A DNA stretch of 7,378 nucleotides from Clostridiaceae bacterium. GTDB lineage: Bacteria; Bacillota; Clostridia; Oscillospirales; Acutalibacteraceae. Every line of letters begins with the position of its first letter. Within the stretch, counting starts at the first letter, position 1. Position numbers and translations under genes: made by a program. The DNA lies in NCBI GenBank assembly GCA_016297555.1, contig JAEDGK010000100.1, positions 1-7,378 on the forward strand, written 5' to 3'. The notes below the pieces were generated by a model. It had not been told where the DNA came from and made no database searches. It saw only the letters and a program-made list of their open reading frames with translations. This document shows, piece by piece, positions 1 through 6,241 of the stretch.

Positions 1-56
1 GCAGTAATTTTTAACGGATTTTTCGATAAAATATTGAAAAGTTCGCGGTTTGGGGC

Positions 57-85
57 TTGTTATCCGCTCCAAAACTTGCTATAAT
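57..85 (+). promoter_or_regulatory. asnS promoter (sigma-A type, extended -10)
   Basis: The -35 box is TTGTTA (57-62, 4 of 6 to consensus), the spacer is 17 bp, and the -10 box is a perfect TATAAT (80-85) preceded by TG one base upstream (77-78), making an extended -10. Transcription should start near base 92, leaving a leader of only about 30 bases before the asnS ATG. That is too short for a T-box riboswitch, so if this promoter is the main one asnS is not T-box controlled here. A weaker overlapping alternative is TTGAAA (34-39), 18 bp, TGTTAT (58-63). Confidence 0.75.
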
Positions 86-120
86 TGTTAATTGTTTTAA
101 CACCCGAGGAGGTTTTTATT

Positions 121-1515
121 ATGGACAGACTTGAAATAAAAAAGCTCTTTGACTCTCCCGAAAGCTACGCCGACCAAAGCGTTACCGTTTGCGGCTGGGT
201 AAAAACTCTCAGAGATTCAAAAGCCATCGGCTTTATTGAGCTTAATGACGGAAGCTGCTTTAAGGGCGTACAGATAGTTTTTGAAGCGGCAAAGCTCGAT
301 AATTACAAGGATATTGCGAAGCTGAATGTAGGCTCTGCCGTTAAAGTAACGGGCAAGCTCATTCTCACTCCGCAGGCAAATCAGCCCTTTGAAATCAATG
401 CGGACGAAATATCGGTTGAAGCTCTTTCGACCCCCGACTATCCGCTTCAGAAAAAGAGACATTCCCTTGAATTTCTCAGAACGATAGCGCATCTCAGACC
501 GAGAACAAACACATTCAACGCCGTTTTCAGAATTCGTTCCGTTGCGGCATATGCAATCCATAAATTCTTTATTGACCAAGGCTTCGTTTACGCTCACACG
601 CCCCTCATTTCATGCAGCGACTGCGAGGGCGCAGGTGAAATGTTCAAGGTAACCACCCTCGACCTTGAGAATGTTCCCAAAACCGAGGACGGCAAGGTTG
701 ATTTCGGCGAGGATTTCTTCCAGAAGCCCGCTTATCTTACGGTTTCGGGTCAGCTTCAGGCTGAAACAATGGCTCTTGCATTCGGCAAGGTTTACACCTT
801 CGGTCCCACCTTCCGCGCCGAAAAATCCTATACACAGCGTCACGCCGCGGAGTTTTGGATGATTGAACCCGAAATGGCTTTTGCCGAGCTCAGCGACGAT
901 ATGGATGTTGCCGAGAGCATGATAAAGTATGTTATCAGCTATGTTCTCGAAAACTGCCCGCAGGAGCTTGAGTTCCTCAATAAATTTGTTGACAAGGAGC
1001 TTATCGAAAGGCTCACCGCCGTTGCAAACTCCGATTTCGGCAGAGTAACCTATACAGACGCCGTAAAGATGCTTGAGGAGCACAACGATGAGTTTGAATA
1101 TAAAGTAAGCTGGGGCTGCGACCTGCAAACGGAGCACGAGCGTTTCCTGACCGAAAAAATATTCAAAAAGCCCGTCTTTGTTACCGATTATCCTAAGGAA
1201 ATCAAGGCTTTCTATATGCGCCTTAACGATGACGGAAAAACCGTTGCCGCTTGCGACTGCCTTGTTATGGGCATCGGCGAAATCATCGGCGGCAGCCAGA
1301 GAGAGGAACGCCTTGACCTGCTTGAAAAGCGCATTGAGGAGCTTGGCTTAAAGCCCGAGGATTACAGCTGGTATCTTGACCTGCGCCGCTACGGCGGAGT
1401 TAAGCACAGCGGCTTCGGTCTCGGCTTTGAAAGACTTGTTATGTATCTTACGGGTATTTCAAATATCCGCGATGTTCTCCCGTTCCCGAGAACAACCGGC
1501 TCGGCAGATTTTTAA
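121..1515 (+). CDS. asnS: Asparaginyl-tRNA synthetase (class IIb)
   Basis: This cytosolic enzyme charges tRNA-Asn with asparagine using ATP. The start is the ATG at 121, which has a strong Shine-Dalgarno GAGGAGG (106-112) with 8 bases of spacing; an in-frame TTG at 85 lies inside the -10 box and is rejected. The 464-residue product is close to the roughly 466 residues of E. coli AsnRS. Residues about 17-105 form the anticodon-binding OB fold, and the rest is the class II catalytic core. Motif 2 is seen at FGPTFRAEKS (227-236), running on into the AEFWMIEPEMAF segment. Motif 3 is GFGLGFERLVMYLTG (431-445), followed by RDVLPFPR. The segment GEIIGGSQREERL is typical of the AsnRS/AspRS subgroup, and the close match of motif 2 to E. 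coli AsnRS (FRAENS there) favours Asn over Asp. The gene appears intact and monocistronic, with its own promoter and terminator. Confidence 0.97.
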   Translation: MDRLEIKKLFDSPESYADQSVTVCGWVKTLRDSKAIGFIELNDGSCFKGVQIVFEAAKLDNYKDIAKLNVGSAVKVTGKLILTPQANQPFEINADEISVEALSTPDYPLQKKRHSLEFLRTIAHLRPRTNTFNAVFRIRSVAAYAIHKFFIDQGFVYAHTPLISCSDCEGAGEMFKVTTLDLENVPKTEDGKVDFGEDFFQKPAYLTVSGQLQAETMALAFGKVYTFGPTFRAEKSYTQRHAAEFWMIEPEMAFAELSDDMDVAESMIKYVISYVLENCPQELEFLNKFVDKELIERLTAVANSDFGRVTYTDAVKMLEEHNDEFEYKVSWGCDLQTEHERFLTEKIFKKPVFVTDYPKEIKAFYMRLNDDGKTVAACDCLVMGIGEIIGGSQREERLDLLEKRIEELGLKPEDYSWYLDLRRYGGVKHSGFGLGFERLVMYLTGISNIRDVLPFPRTTGSADF

Positions 1516-1529
1516 TTAAACAGATATGG

Positions 1530-1571
1530 AAAACGCCGCAAATCTCACTATCCGAGAATTGCGGCGTTTTT
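1530..1571. terminator. Shared intrinsic terminator between convergent asnS and lacZ
   Basis: A perfect 12-bp stem pairs AAAACGCCGCAA (1530-1541) with TTGCGGCGTTTT (1559-1570). Inside it, TCTC (1543-1546) pairs with GAGA (1554-1557) around a 7-base loop. On the + strand the stem runs into five Ts (1567-1571), a good terminator for asnS. Read on the minus strand the same stem ends in TTTT then CC, so it can also serve lacZ, though less strongly. The lacZ stop codon (1575-1573) sits one base outside the T run, so both genes share this one element. Confidence 0.9.
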
Positions 1572-1572
1572 G

Positions 1573-4500
1573 TTATCTTTTCTTCTCAATAAATTCAAAC
1601 GGCTTCGTGCCGGCTTCAAAGGGCTTAAACGCCGCCGAAAATTCAAACGGCTCAAAGCTCCATTTGCGCTCCGGCTCAACCTCGTCATAGTAACCGTGAC
1701 CGCCGCGGATATCAAAGCGATAATCCGCATAAACCATTGTATCATCAAGCGGTTCAAGCTCCGAATTGTGCTTGGCTTCTTCAAGCATATAAGGCGTGAA
1801 ATGTGACGCGTTAAAGAAGAAAGAGTCTTCACTTGCGGGCGCAAATATCATTCCCGCGCCGCTATCATCGGAAACAACGCCGTATTTTGAGCCGAAATGC
1901 GCGCCGTTTTCGATGGGTCTTATATAAGGCACAAAGTTTTCGGAAACTGTTGTTTTGAACTTGCCGAAGCGGCAGGCACGGTGGCGGTCGGCATAAGACT
2001 CGGTGGGTCCCTTGCCGAAATACTCCATATTTTCATAACCGCCCTTTAATCTGAATGCAAAGCCGAAGCGCGGCAAATGCATATTCATCTCTTTAAGGAG
2101 CTGCCTGAATTCGCCTGAAAAGCTCATAACCGCGCTGCCGTCGCCGTAAAACTTATAAACAAGCTCTCCGCTTAGCACGGGAGCAACCGCAGGACCGCCC
2201 ATAGAAATCGGGCAGGTTATTTTAACGCAGTTTTCCTCGGTTTCAATGTTCGCGGCATATGTTTTCTGAACAGCCGCCTGCATTGCGGCACTGCGCCTGT
2301 CCTCCGCCGTTCCGAGCTGATTATAGCCATGCGCCTTCCAAAGCTCAATTTTTATGGGCTCGGCAAGCATTTCCCTGCCGCCGCAGACAATCGAGGATAT
2401 TCTGCCGTAGGGCTTATCAAAGGTATAAACCGCGCCGTCGCTTTCAATTTTAACAAATCGGCTGCCCTCGCTGAGCTTCGGAGCTGCCGCAGAAACAGGC
2501 GTCTTCGCCTGAGCGCGGGATAAATCAAACTGAACAAAGCCTGCCTCATAGTCGGCGTCCGCCCACTTTTCCGCTTTCTTTTGGCGGAAAAACAGCGTCA
2601 GGAAACAACATTCGCTCTCGGGTACGGAATCAAACAGCTTATAACGAGCCGCGCTCTGCGGAGCAATATCGGTTTCGTCTATTCTGCCGCTCATAACGAT
2701 TTCGCCGTTAACTTCGAGTGACCATTCTGCATATAAATCGGAAAGGCTTTCAAACCAGCGGCGGTTAAAAATATTAACTGAGCCGTCGGAATACTCCGCT
2801 TCAAAAGGCTCATAGCCTTTTTTCATATCGTAAAAGCCGGGTCGCAGGCTCCTGTCGGGGAAAACCACGCCGTCAACACAGCAAATACCGTTATTCGGGA
2901 AATCGCCGAAGTCTCCGCCGTAGCCGTAGCCGCCGTTTTCGCGGACTATTCCGTGATCCGTCAGCTCCCAGAAACAGCCGCCGAAAATCGAGGGGTATTT
3001 TCTGAACATATCGCAATGAGCGTGAATATCGCCCGTTGACATTGAGCAGCAAAATTCACAGAAGAAGAATGGCTTTTTGGAATTCTTATTTTCTGCATAA
3101 GCCTTTGTATATTCAAGAGAAGCATACATTCTGCTCTCAACATCGGAAATATCGGAATAGTTTTCGCCAATCGGAACAGCCTTGAATTCCAAATGAGCGT
3201 TTTCATAATGAACAACGGCTTTCGCATCGCGGCTCTTGATGTAATTTCTCATTGCTCTGTGATTTTTGCCGCAGCCCGATTCGTTGCCGAGCGACCACAT
3301 TATTACGCAGGCATGGTTTTTATCGCGTTCAAAGAGTCTTTCCGCTCTGTCAACATAGGCATTTTCCCACTCATCGTCGGTTGAGAGCTTTGACCAGCGC
3401 GTCCAATCCCAGGTGTCGCGGTATTCAAATCCCATTCCGTGGGTTTCGATATCCGCTTCGTCAACCGTCATAAGACCGTATTCATCGCAAAGCTCCAAAA
3501 AGCGCGGGTCATTGGGATAGTGAGAGGTGCGCACGGTATTGCAGTTACCTTGCTTGATAATATGTATATCGCGCAGCATATGCTCATAATCCTCATAATA
3601 GCCCGTTTCGGGGTCGGAATCGTGGCGGTTAATGCCGTAAAGCTTTATCGGCTTATTATTGAAATAGGCAACATTGCCCCTGATTTCAAGGCGTTTGAAG
3701 CCGACTTTAAGCGCAATAAACTCGCCGCCGCAGGAAATCAGCAGAGTATAAAGCTTAGGATTTTCGCTGCACCAAAGCTCGGGTGCGTCAAGGGAATAGT
3801 CAATTTTGCCCTCTGAACGGGCAACGGTTTTGCCCTCGGGCGAAATCAGGCGGCTGCTAAGCTCCGCCGTGCCCTCAAAATCGACCTCGGCGGTAAGCTC
3901 GGCACGGTCAAGCCCGTCGGAAAGCGCTGTTTTAAGAAAAATATCTCTGATATGAGCCGCTTCACGCTCAAGAATATAGACCTCTCTGAAAATTCCCGAA
4001 AGGCGGAACATATCCTGATCCTCAAGATAGCTGCCGTCGCACCACTTGACAACGATAACATCAAAAACATTTTCGCCGTCGGCAAGCAGATTTGTAATGT
4101 CAATCTCGCTCGTGCAATGGCTGACCTGGCTGTAAGCCGCAAACTTGCCGTTGACATAGAGATAAAAGCAGGAGGATACTCCCTCAAAATTTATGTAATA
4201 GCTTTTGCCGCTCTTTTTATTAAGGCTTATTCTGCGCCTGTAATGCCCCGCAGGGTTTTCATCGGGCACATGCGGAGGGTCAAGCGGGAAAGGATAAAAA
4301 AGATTGCTGTAAAGCGGAGCGTCATATCCTTTTCCGAGCCTTGTCTGCCAGCAGGCAGGCACGGCGATTTTATCCGCCAAAGCCGAGGAAAGAAAATCCT
4401 CGCCGATATCTTCAAATGAACCGTAAAATTCAAAGTCCCACTCGCCGCAAAGGCTTATAAATCTCTCGGATTTTTCCCGCACACCTTTGAGCGCCGCCTC

Positions 4501-4590
4501 CTCGCTGTGAAACGGTATAAAATATGCCCTCGGCTTTTCGCAGCCGATATGCAGGCTGTTTAAGTCCTTATGATAAGCATTAATCAGCAT
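1573..4590 (-). CDS. lacZ: Beta-galactosidase, GH2 family, LacZ-type, with altered sugar-site residues
   Basis: A retaining glycoside hydrolase predicted to cleave terminal beta-galactosides in the cytoplasm; no signal peptide is visible. The product is 1005 residues (E. coli LacZ about 1024). The ATG at 4590 has Shine-Dalgarno AAAGGAAG (4604-4597) 6 bases upstream. Approximate domains: jelly-roll sugar-binding 37-205, Ig-like 207-301, TIM barrel 303-595, second Ig-like 605-690, C-terminal beta-sandwich 715-1000. Catalytic features are present: acid/base Glu437 in WSLGNESG, nucleophile Glu512 in FFCEFCCSM, Mg ligands Glu382 and His384 in DEADIETHGMG, His323, His357, Tyr489, Trp541, Asn112, and Asp185 in DGSYLEDQD. 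Unusual features: the positions equal to E. coli His540, Phe601 and Asn604 are Cys515, Cys570 and Asp573; the usual WRAPTDND motif reads WKAHGYNQ (751-758); and the loop before the Trp999 equivalent (Trp977) is about 9 residues longer. Substrate range may therefore differ from lactose. The reading frame is intact. The gene has its own promoter, and no sugar transporter or lac-type regulator is in the window. Confidence 0.9.
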   Translation of the reverse strand: MLINAYHKDLNSLHIGCEKPRAYFIPFHSEEAALKGVREKSERFISLCGEWDFEFYGSFEDIGEDFLSSALADKIAVPACWQTRLGKGYDAPLYSNLFYPFPLDPPHVPDENPAGHYRRRISLNKKSGKSYYINFEGVSSCFYLYVNGKFAAYSQVSHCTSEIDITNLLADGENVFDVIVVKWCDGSYLEDQDMFRLSGIFREVYILEREAAHIRDIFLKTALSDGLDRAELTAEVDFEGTAELSSRLISPEGKTVARSEGKIDYSLDAPELWCSENPKLYTLLISCGGEFIALKVGFKRLEIRGNVAYFNNKPIKLYGINRHDSDPETGYYEDYEHMLRDIHIIKQGNCNTVRTSHYPNDPRFLELCDEYGLMTVDEADIETHGMGFEYRDTWDWTRWSKLSTDDEWENAYVDRAERLFERDKNHACVIMWSLGNESGCGKNHRAMRNYIKSRDAKAVVHYENAHLEFKAVPIGENYSDISDVESRMYASLEYTKAYAENKNSKKPFFFCEFCCSMSTGDIHAHCDMFRKYPSIFGGCFWELTDHGIVRENGGYGYGGDFGDFPNNGICCVDGVVFPDRSLRPGFYDMKKGYEPFEAEYSDGSVNIFNRRWFESLSDLYAEWSLEVNGEIVMSGRIDETDIAPQSAARYKLFDSVPESECCFLTLFFRQKKAEKWADADYEAGFVQFDLSRAQAKTPVSAAAPKLSEGSRFVKIESDGAVYTFDKPYGRISSIVCGGREMLAEPIKIELWKAHGYNQLGTAEDRRSAAMQAAVQKTYAANIETEENCVKITCPISMGGPAVAPVLSGELVYKFYGDGSAVMSFSGEFRQLLKEMNMHLPRFGFAFRLKGGYENMEYFGKGPTESYADRHRACRFGKFKTTVSENFVPYIRPIENGAHFGSKYGVVSDDSGAGMIFAPASEDSFFFNASHFTPYMLEEAKHNSELEPLDDTMVYADYRFDIRGGHGYYDEVEPERKWSFEPFEFSAAFKPFEAGTKPFEFIEKKR
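4338..4365. repeat. Small palindromic element inside lacZ
   Basis: The arms TGTCTGCC (4342-4349) and GGCAGGCA (4354-4361) flank the tetraloop AGCA with one G:U-type mismatch. They extend outward by GCC (4338-4340) and GGC (4363-4365) after one unpaired position. In the lacZ frame it encodes part of VPACWQTRLG (77-86). E. coli has VPSNWQMHGYDAP here, and this protein has TRLGK in place of MH, three residues longer right beside the palindrome. Shadow frames read CLPAGRQG, a peptide I associate with short GC-rich palindromic repeats in environmental genomes; that association is from memory. Only one copy is visible in the window. Confidence 0.5.
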
Positions 4591-4621
4591 TTACATCTTC
4601 CTTTAATTTAGGATATTATTA

Positions 4622-4650
4622 TTTATATCATATATATACGCTTTTTTCAA
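4622..4650 (-). promoter_or_regulatory. lacZ promoter (sigma-A type, extended -10)
   Basis: Read on the minus strand, the -35 box is TTGAAA (4650-4645), the spacer is 17 bp, and the -10 box is TATAAA (4627-4622) with TG one base upstream (4630-4629). This gives an AU-rich leader of about 25 bases before the ATG at 4590. The promoter lies in the 75-base gap after the mocR stop codon, so lacZ can be expressed independently of the regulator. No CcpA-type cre site or other recognisable operator was seen. Confidence 0.75.
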
Positions 4651-4660
4651 TAGAAAAAGC
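4640..4660 (-). other. A/T-rich hairpin just after the MocR gene, overlapping the lacZ -35 box
   Basis: On the + strand GCTTTTTTC (4640-4648) and GAAAAAGC (4653-4660) form an 8-bp stem with one bulged T and an AATA loop. It begins 5 bases past the mocR stop codon. In the mocR transcript it is not followed by a clean U run, so it is a poor terminator; some read-through into lacZ is likely. It also covers the lacZ -35 box, so an operator role is possible but unproven. Confidence 0.35.
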
Positions 4661-4665
4661 CGTAA

Positions 4666-6042
4666 TTAAACCTGCTCTTCAAGACAGCTCAGAGCCTTTT
4701 GAAAATCCTCCCTGCCTATTCCCGAATAGTTTATCAGAGCCAAATGCTCCTCCCCGCCCTTGCCCGCATAGTATTCGGAAAGAAAAGCTATCCTGATGCC
4801 TTTATCCGCACAAGCACGCGAAAGCTCGGCGTCGCTCTTTTGCGTTTTCAGCTTCAAAAGAAAGTGCAGACCCGAATCAGGCTCAAGAATTTCGGACTTT
4901 TCCGCAATCGGGCTTGCTTTGATATCGGCAATGATATCGTCGCGCAGCAGCTTATAGTAACGCTTCATTCGCCTGATGTGGCGTTCAAAATATCCGTCAG
5001 AGATAAACTTGGCAAGCGTATATTGCTCAAAAGCGGCAACCGTGCAGGAATAAAATCCGAGCCTTTCCTCAAACATCTTTGCAAGCGGAGGCGGCAAAAT
5101 CATATAGCTTATTCTTATTGACGGCGCAATGGTTTTTGAAAATGTATTGATATAAATAACCTTATTATTAACATCGGCTATCTGCATGGGCGGAAGCGGC
5201 TTGCCCGTAAATCGAAACTCGCTGTCATATTCATCCTCGATGATATAGCGATCCGCCGCACCGTTTGCCCATTCCAGAATCTCGCTTCGGCGCTTCGGTG
5301 AAGTTACCGTGCCCGTTGGGAAATGATGAGCGGGTGAAATGTGAATAACCTGAGCGCAAGATTTTTCAAGTGCCCGAGTTTTAACGCCGCCGCCGTCCAT
5401 ATCAACATAAATGCAGTCAACTCCGTGAGCCTTATAGACCTCGGAAATTCTGCTGTATGACGGATTTTCAAGTGCAAACCGCTTGTCAAAGCCCAAAAGC
5501 TGAATTATCAGCCCGTAAAGATATTCCGTGCCCGCTCCGACTATAACCTGAGACGGCACTACACGCATACCGCGGTTTTCGGCAAGATAAGCACAGATTG
5601 CTTCGCGCAAACACAGCGCGCCGTTAAAAGGAACGGACGCCATAAGCTCGCGGCTGTAATTGAGAGTAACCTCACGCATAAGCTTTGACCAAACCGAAAA
5701 CGGAAAGTGCTCAAGGCTGACGCCGTTTGACTTGATATCCGCTGCAAAGCCGCGCAAGGAGGGAGCTTTTTCCGTCTCGGGCTCTGCAAAGGGCGCAAGG
5801 CTGACCTTTTCTGCATAATATCCCTTTTTTTCAACAGAATAAATATAGCCCTCCGCGATGAGCTGAGAATAAGCCGCTTCAACCGTTACCTTGCTTATTC
5901 CCAGATGCTCCGACAAAGCGCGCTTTGACGGCAGCTTTGAGCCGCAGGAAATCCTGCCCGCCGTTATATCGTCCCTTATTCGGCGGTAAAGCTGCTCATA
6001 AAGCGGAACGCCGCCGCCCTTTTCAAATGTATAAGTCAACAT
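4666..6042 (-). CDS. MocR-family transcriptional regulator (GntR wHTH fused to PLP aminotransferase-like domain)
   Basis: A DNA-binding regulator whose effector domain is a fold-type I aminotransferase homologue that binds PLP. The product is 458 residues, normal for the family. Residues 12-78 form the GntR winged helix, with SKLPSKRALSEHLGISKVTV (35-54) covering the recognition region. After a linker, residues 107-456 are aminotransferase-like. Lys303 in TFSKTIAPS is the expected PLP Schiff-base lysine. Asp270 and Tyr272 in EDEYDSEFR, and Tyr196 and Arg198 in NPSYSR, keep the same spacing to it as Asp279, Tyr281, Tyr205 and Arg207 have to Lys312 in B. subtilis GabR. The PLP site therefore looks intact. 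The ATG at 6042 has a weak Shine-Dalgarno GGTGAT (6053-6048) 5 bases upstream. MocR regulators typically control the divergent neighbour, here an ECF S component and a UPF0340 gene. A PdxR-like role in vitamin B6 control is inferred; a GabR- or TauR-like role cannot be excluded. Confidence 0.92.
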   Translation of the reverse strand: MLTYTFEKGGGVPLYEQLYRRIRDDITAGRISCGSKLPSKRALSEHLGISKVTVEAAYSQLIAEGYIYSVEKKGYYAEKVSLAPFAEPETEKAPSLRGFAADIKSNGVSLEHFPFSVWSKLMREVTLNYSRELMASVPFNGALCLREAICAYLAENRGMRVVPSQVIVGAGTEYLYGLIIQLLGFDKRFALENPSYSRISEVYKAHGVDCIYVDMDGGGVKTRALEKSCAQVIHISPAHHFPTGTVTSPKRRSEILEWANGAADRYIIEDEYDSEFRFTGKPLPPMQIADVNNKVIYINTFSKTIAPSIRISYMILPPPLAKMFEERLGFYSCTVAAFEQYTLAKFISDGYFERHIRRMKRYYKLLRDDIIADIKASPIAEKSEILEPDSGLHFLLKLKTQKSDAELSRACADKGIRIAFLSEYYAGKGGEEHLALINYSGIGREDFQKALSCLEEQV

Positions 6043-6070
6043 CTTGCATCACCGTCTGGCATTAAATTTT

Positions 6071-6108
6071 ATCATAAAAATGGCACTTGAAACAATGCCA
6101 CTTATGAT
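6071..6108. promoter_or_regulatory. Candidate MocR operator: interrupted palindrome with internal direct repeat
   Basis: The outer arms ATCATAA (6071-6077) and TTATGAT (6102-6108) are perfectly complementary, and inner arms TGGCA (6081-6085) and TGCCA (6096-6100) lie within them. The same stretch holds a direct repeat, AATGGCACTT (6079-6088) and AATGCCACTT (6094-6103), 9 of 10 identical with a 15-bp period. A further TGGCATT at 6057-6063 is inverted relative to AATGCCA (6094-6100). The element covers the rightward -35 box and spacer and touches the leftward -10 box and start site. Mixed direct and inverted repeats are usual for MocR-type operators; assignment to this regulator is inference. 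Confidence 0.6.
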
Positions 6109-6114
6109 TATACT
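6087..6114 (+). promoter_or_regulatory. Promoter of the ECF S component / UPF0340 operon
   Basis: The -35 box is TTGAAA (6087-6092, 5 of 6), the spacer is 16 bp, and the -10 box is TATACT (6109-6114, 5 of 6). The expected start is near 6121, giving a leader of about 120 bases. The -10 box overlaps the leftward mocR -10 box on the opposite strand, so RNA polymerase probably cannot use both promoters at once on the same molecule. Confidence 0.65.
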
Positions 6115-6135
6115 AAATAAAAAAGGAAATTGCAA
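6107..6135 (-). promoter_or_regulatory. Promoter of the MocR gene
   Basis: Read on the minus strand: -35 TTGCAA (6135-6130, 4 of 6), 17-bp spacer, perfect -10 TATAAT (6112-6107). Transcription should begin near 6100, inside the candidate operator palindrome, which suggests autoregulation. Confidence 0.7.
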
Positions 6136-6217
6136 GGTTGATTTAAGTTTTATAAGCACAAACTTGAGTTAAGAATGAAACGAAAAGGACGGTTTTTGCT
6201 TTTCTTTGTGCCTTGCA
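6131..6217 (+). other. Possible structured 5' leader of the ECF operon
   Basis: Two successive segments near the 5' end of the predicted leader, TGCAAG (6131-6136) and GCACAAA (6156-6162), are complementary to two directly adjoining segments near its 3' end, CTTGCA (6212-6217) and TTTGTGC (6205-6211). Together they would close a long-range stem of 6 plus 7 bp with a 19-base bulge on the 5' side, ending 9 bases before the Shine-Dalgarno site. I recognise no known riboswitch consensus; TPP and FMN landmarks are absent. The pairing could be chance. Confidence 0.3.
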
Positions 6218-6241
6218 GCGCATAAGAAAGGAATGGTTCAA

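Noticed and set aside
85..120. In-frame TTG start that would extend AsnRS by 12 residues
   Set aside because: It lies in the -10 box, upstream of the predicted transcript start; the ATG at 121 has a strong, well-spaced Shine-Dalgarno site and gives the family length.
610..1137. 175-codon open frame on the minus strand inside asnS
   Set aside because: It overlaps a clearly real gene completely, has no promoter or ribosome-binding site that I can see, and its protein resembles no family; it is a shadow frame.
1591..1652. 14-base direct repeat (AAATTCAAACGGCT at 1591-1604 and 1639-1652) at the lacZ 3' end
   Set aside because: It encodes two in-frame PFEF motifs 16 residues apart in the ordinary C-terminal beta-strands; similar amino acids and codon choice explain it without a repeat element.
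2567..2591. Hairpin TTTTCCGC / GCGGAAAA inside lacZ
   Set aside because: It is an 8-bp stem within conserved-frame coding DNA with no T run on either side, so it is not a credible terminator.
3439..4419. Long + strand open frames (125 and 155 codons) opposite lacZ
   Set aside because: They lie entirely within the conserved lacZ coding sequence and mirror its codon bias; no independent signal supports them.
6121..6241. FMN or TPP riboswitch before the S component
   Set aside because: The conserved core sequences of these riboswitches are not present and the leader is shorter than usual for them.
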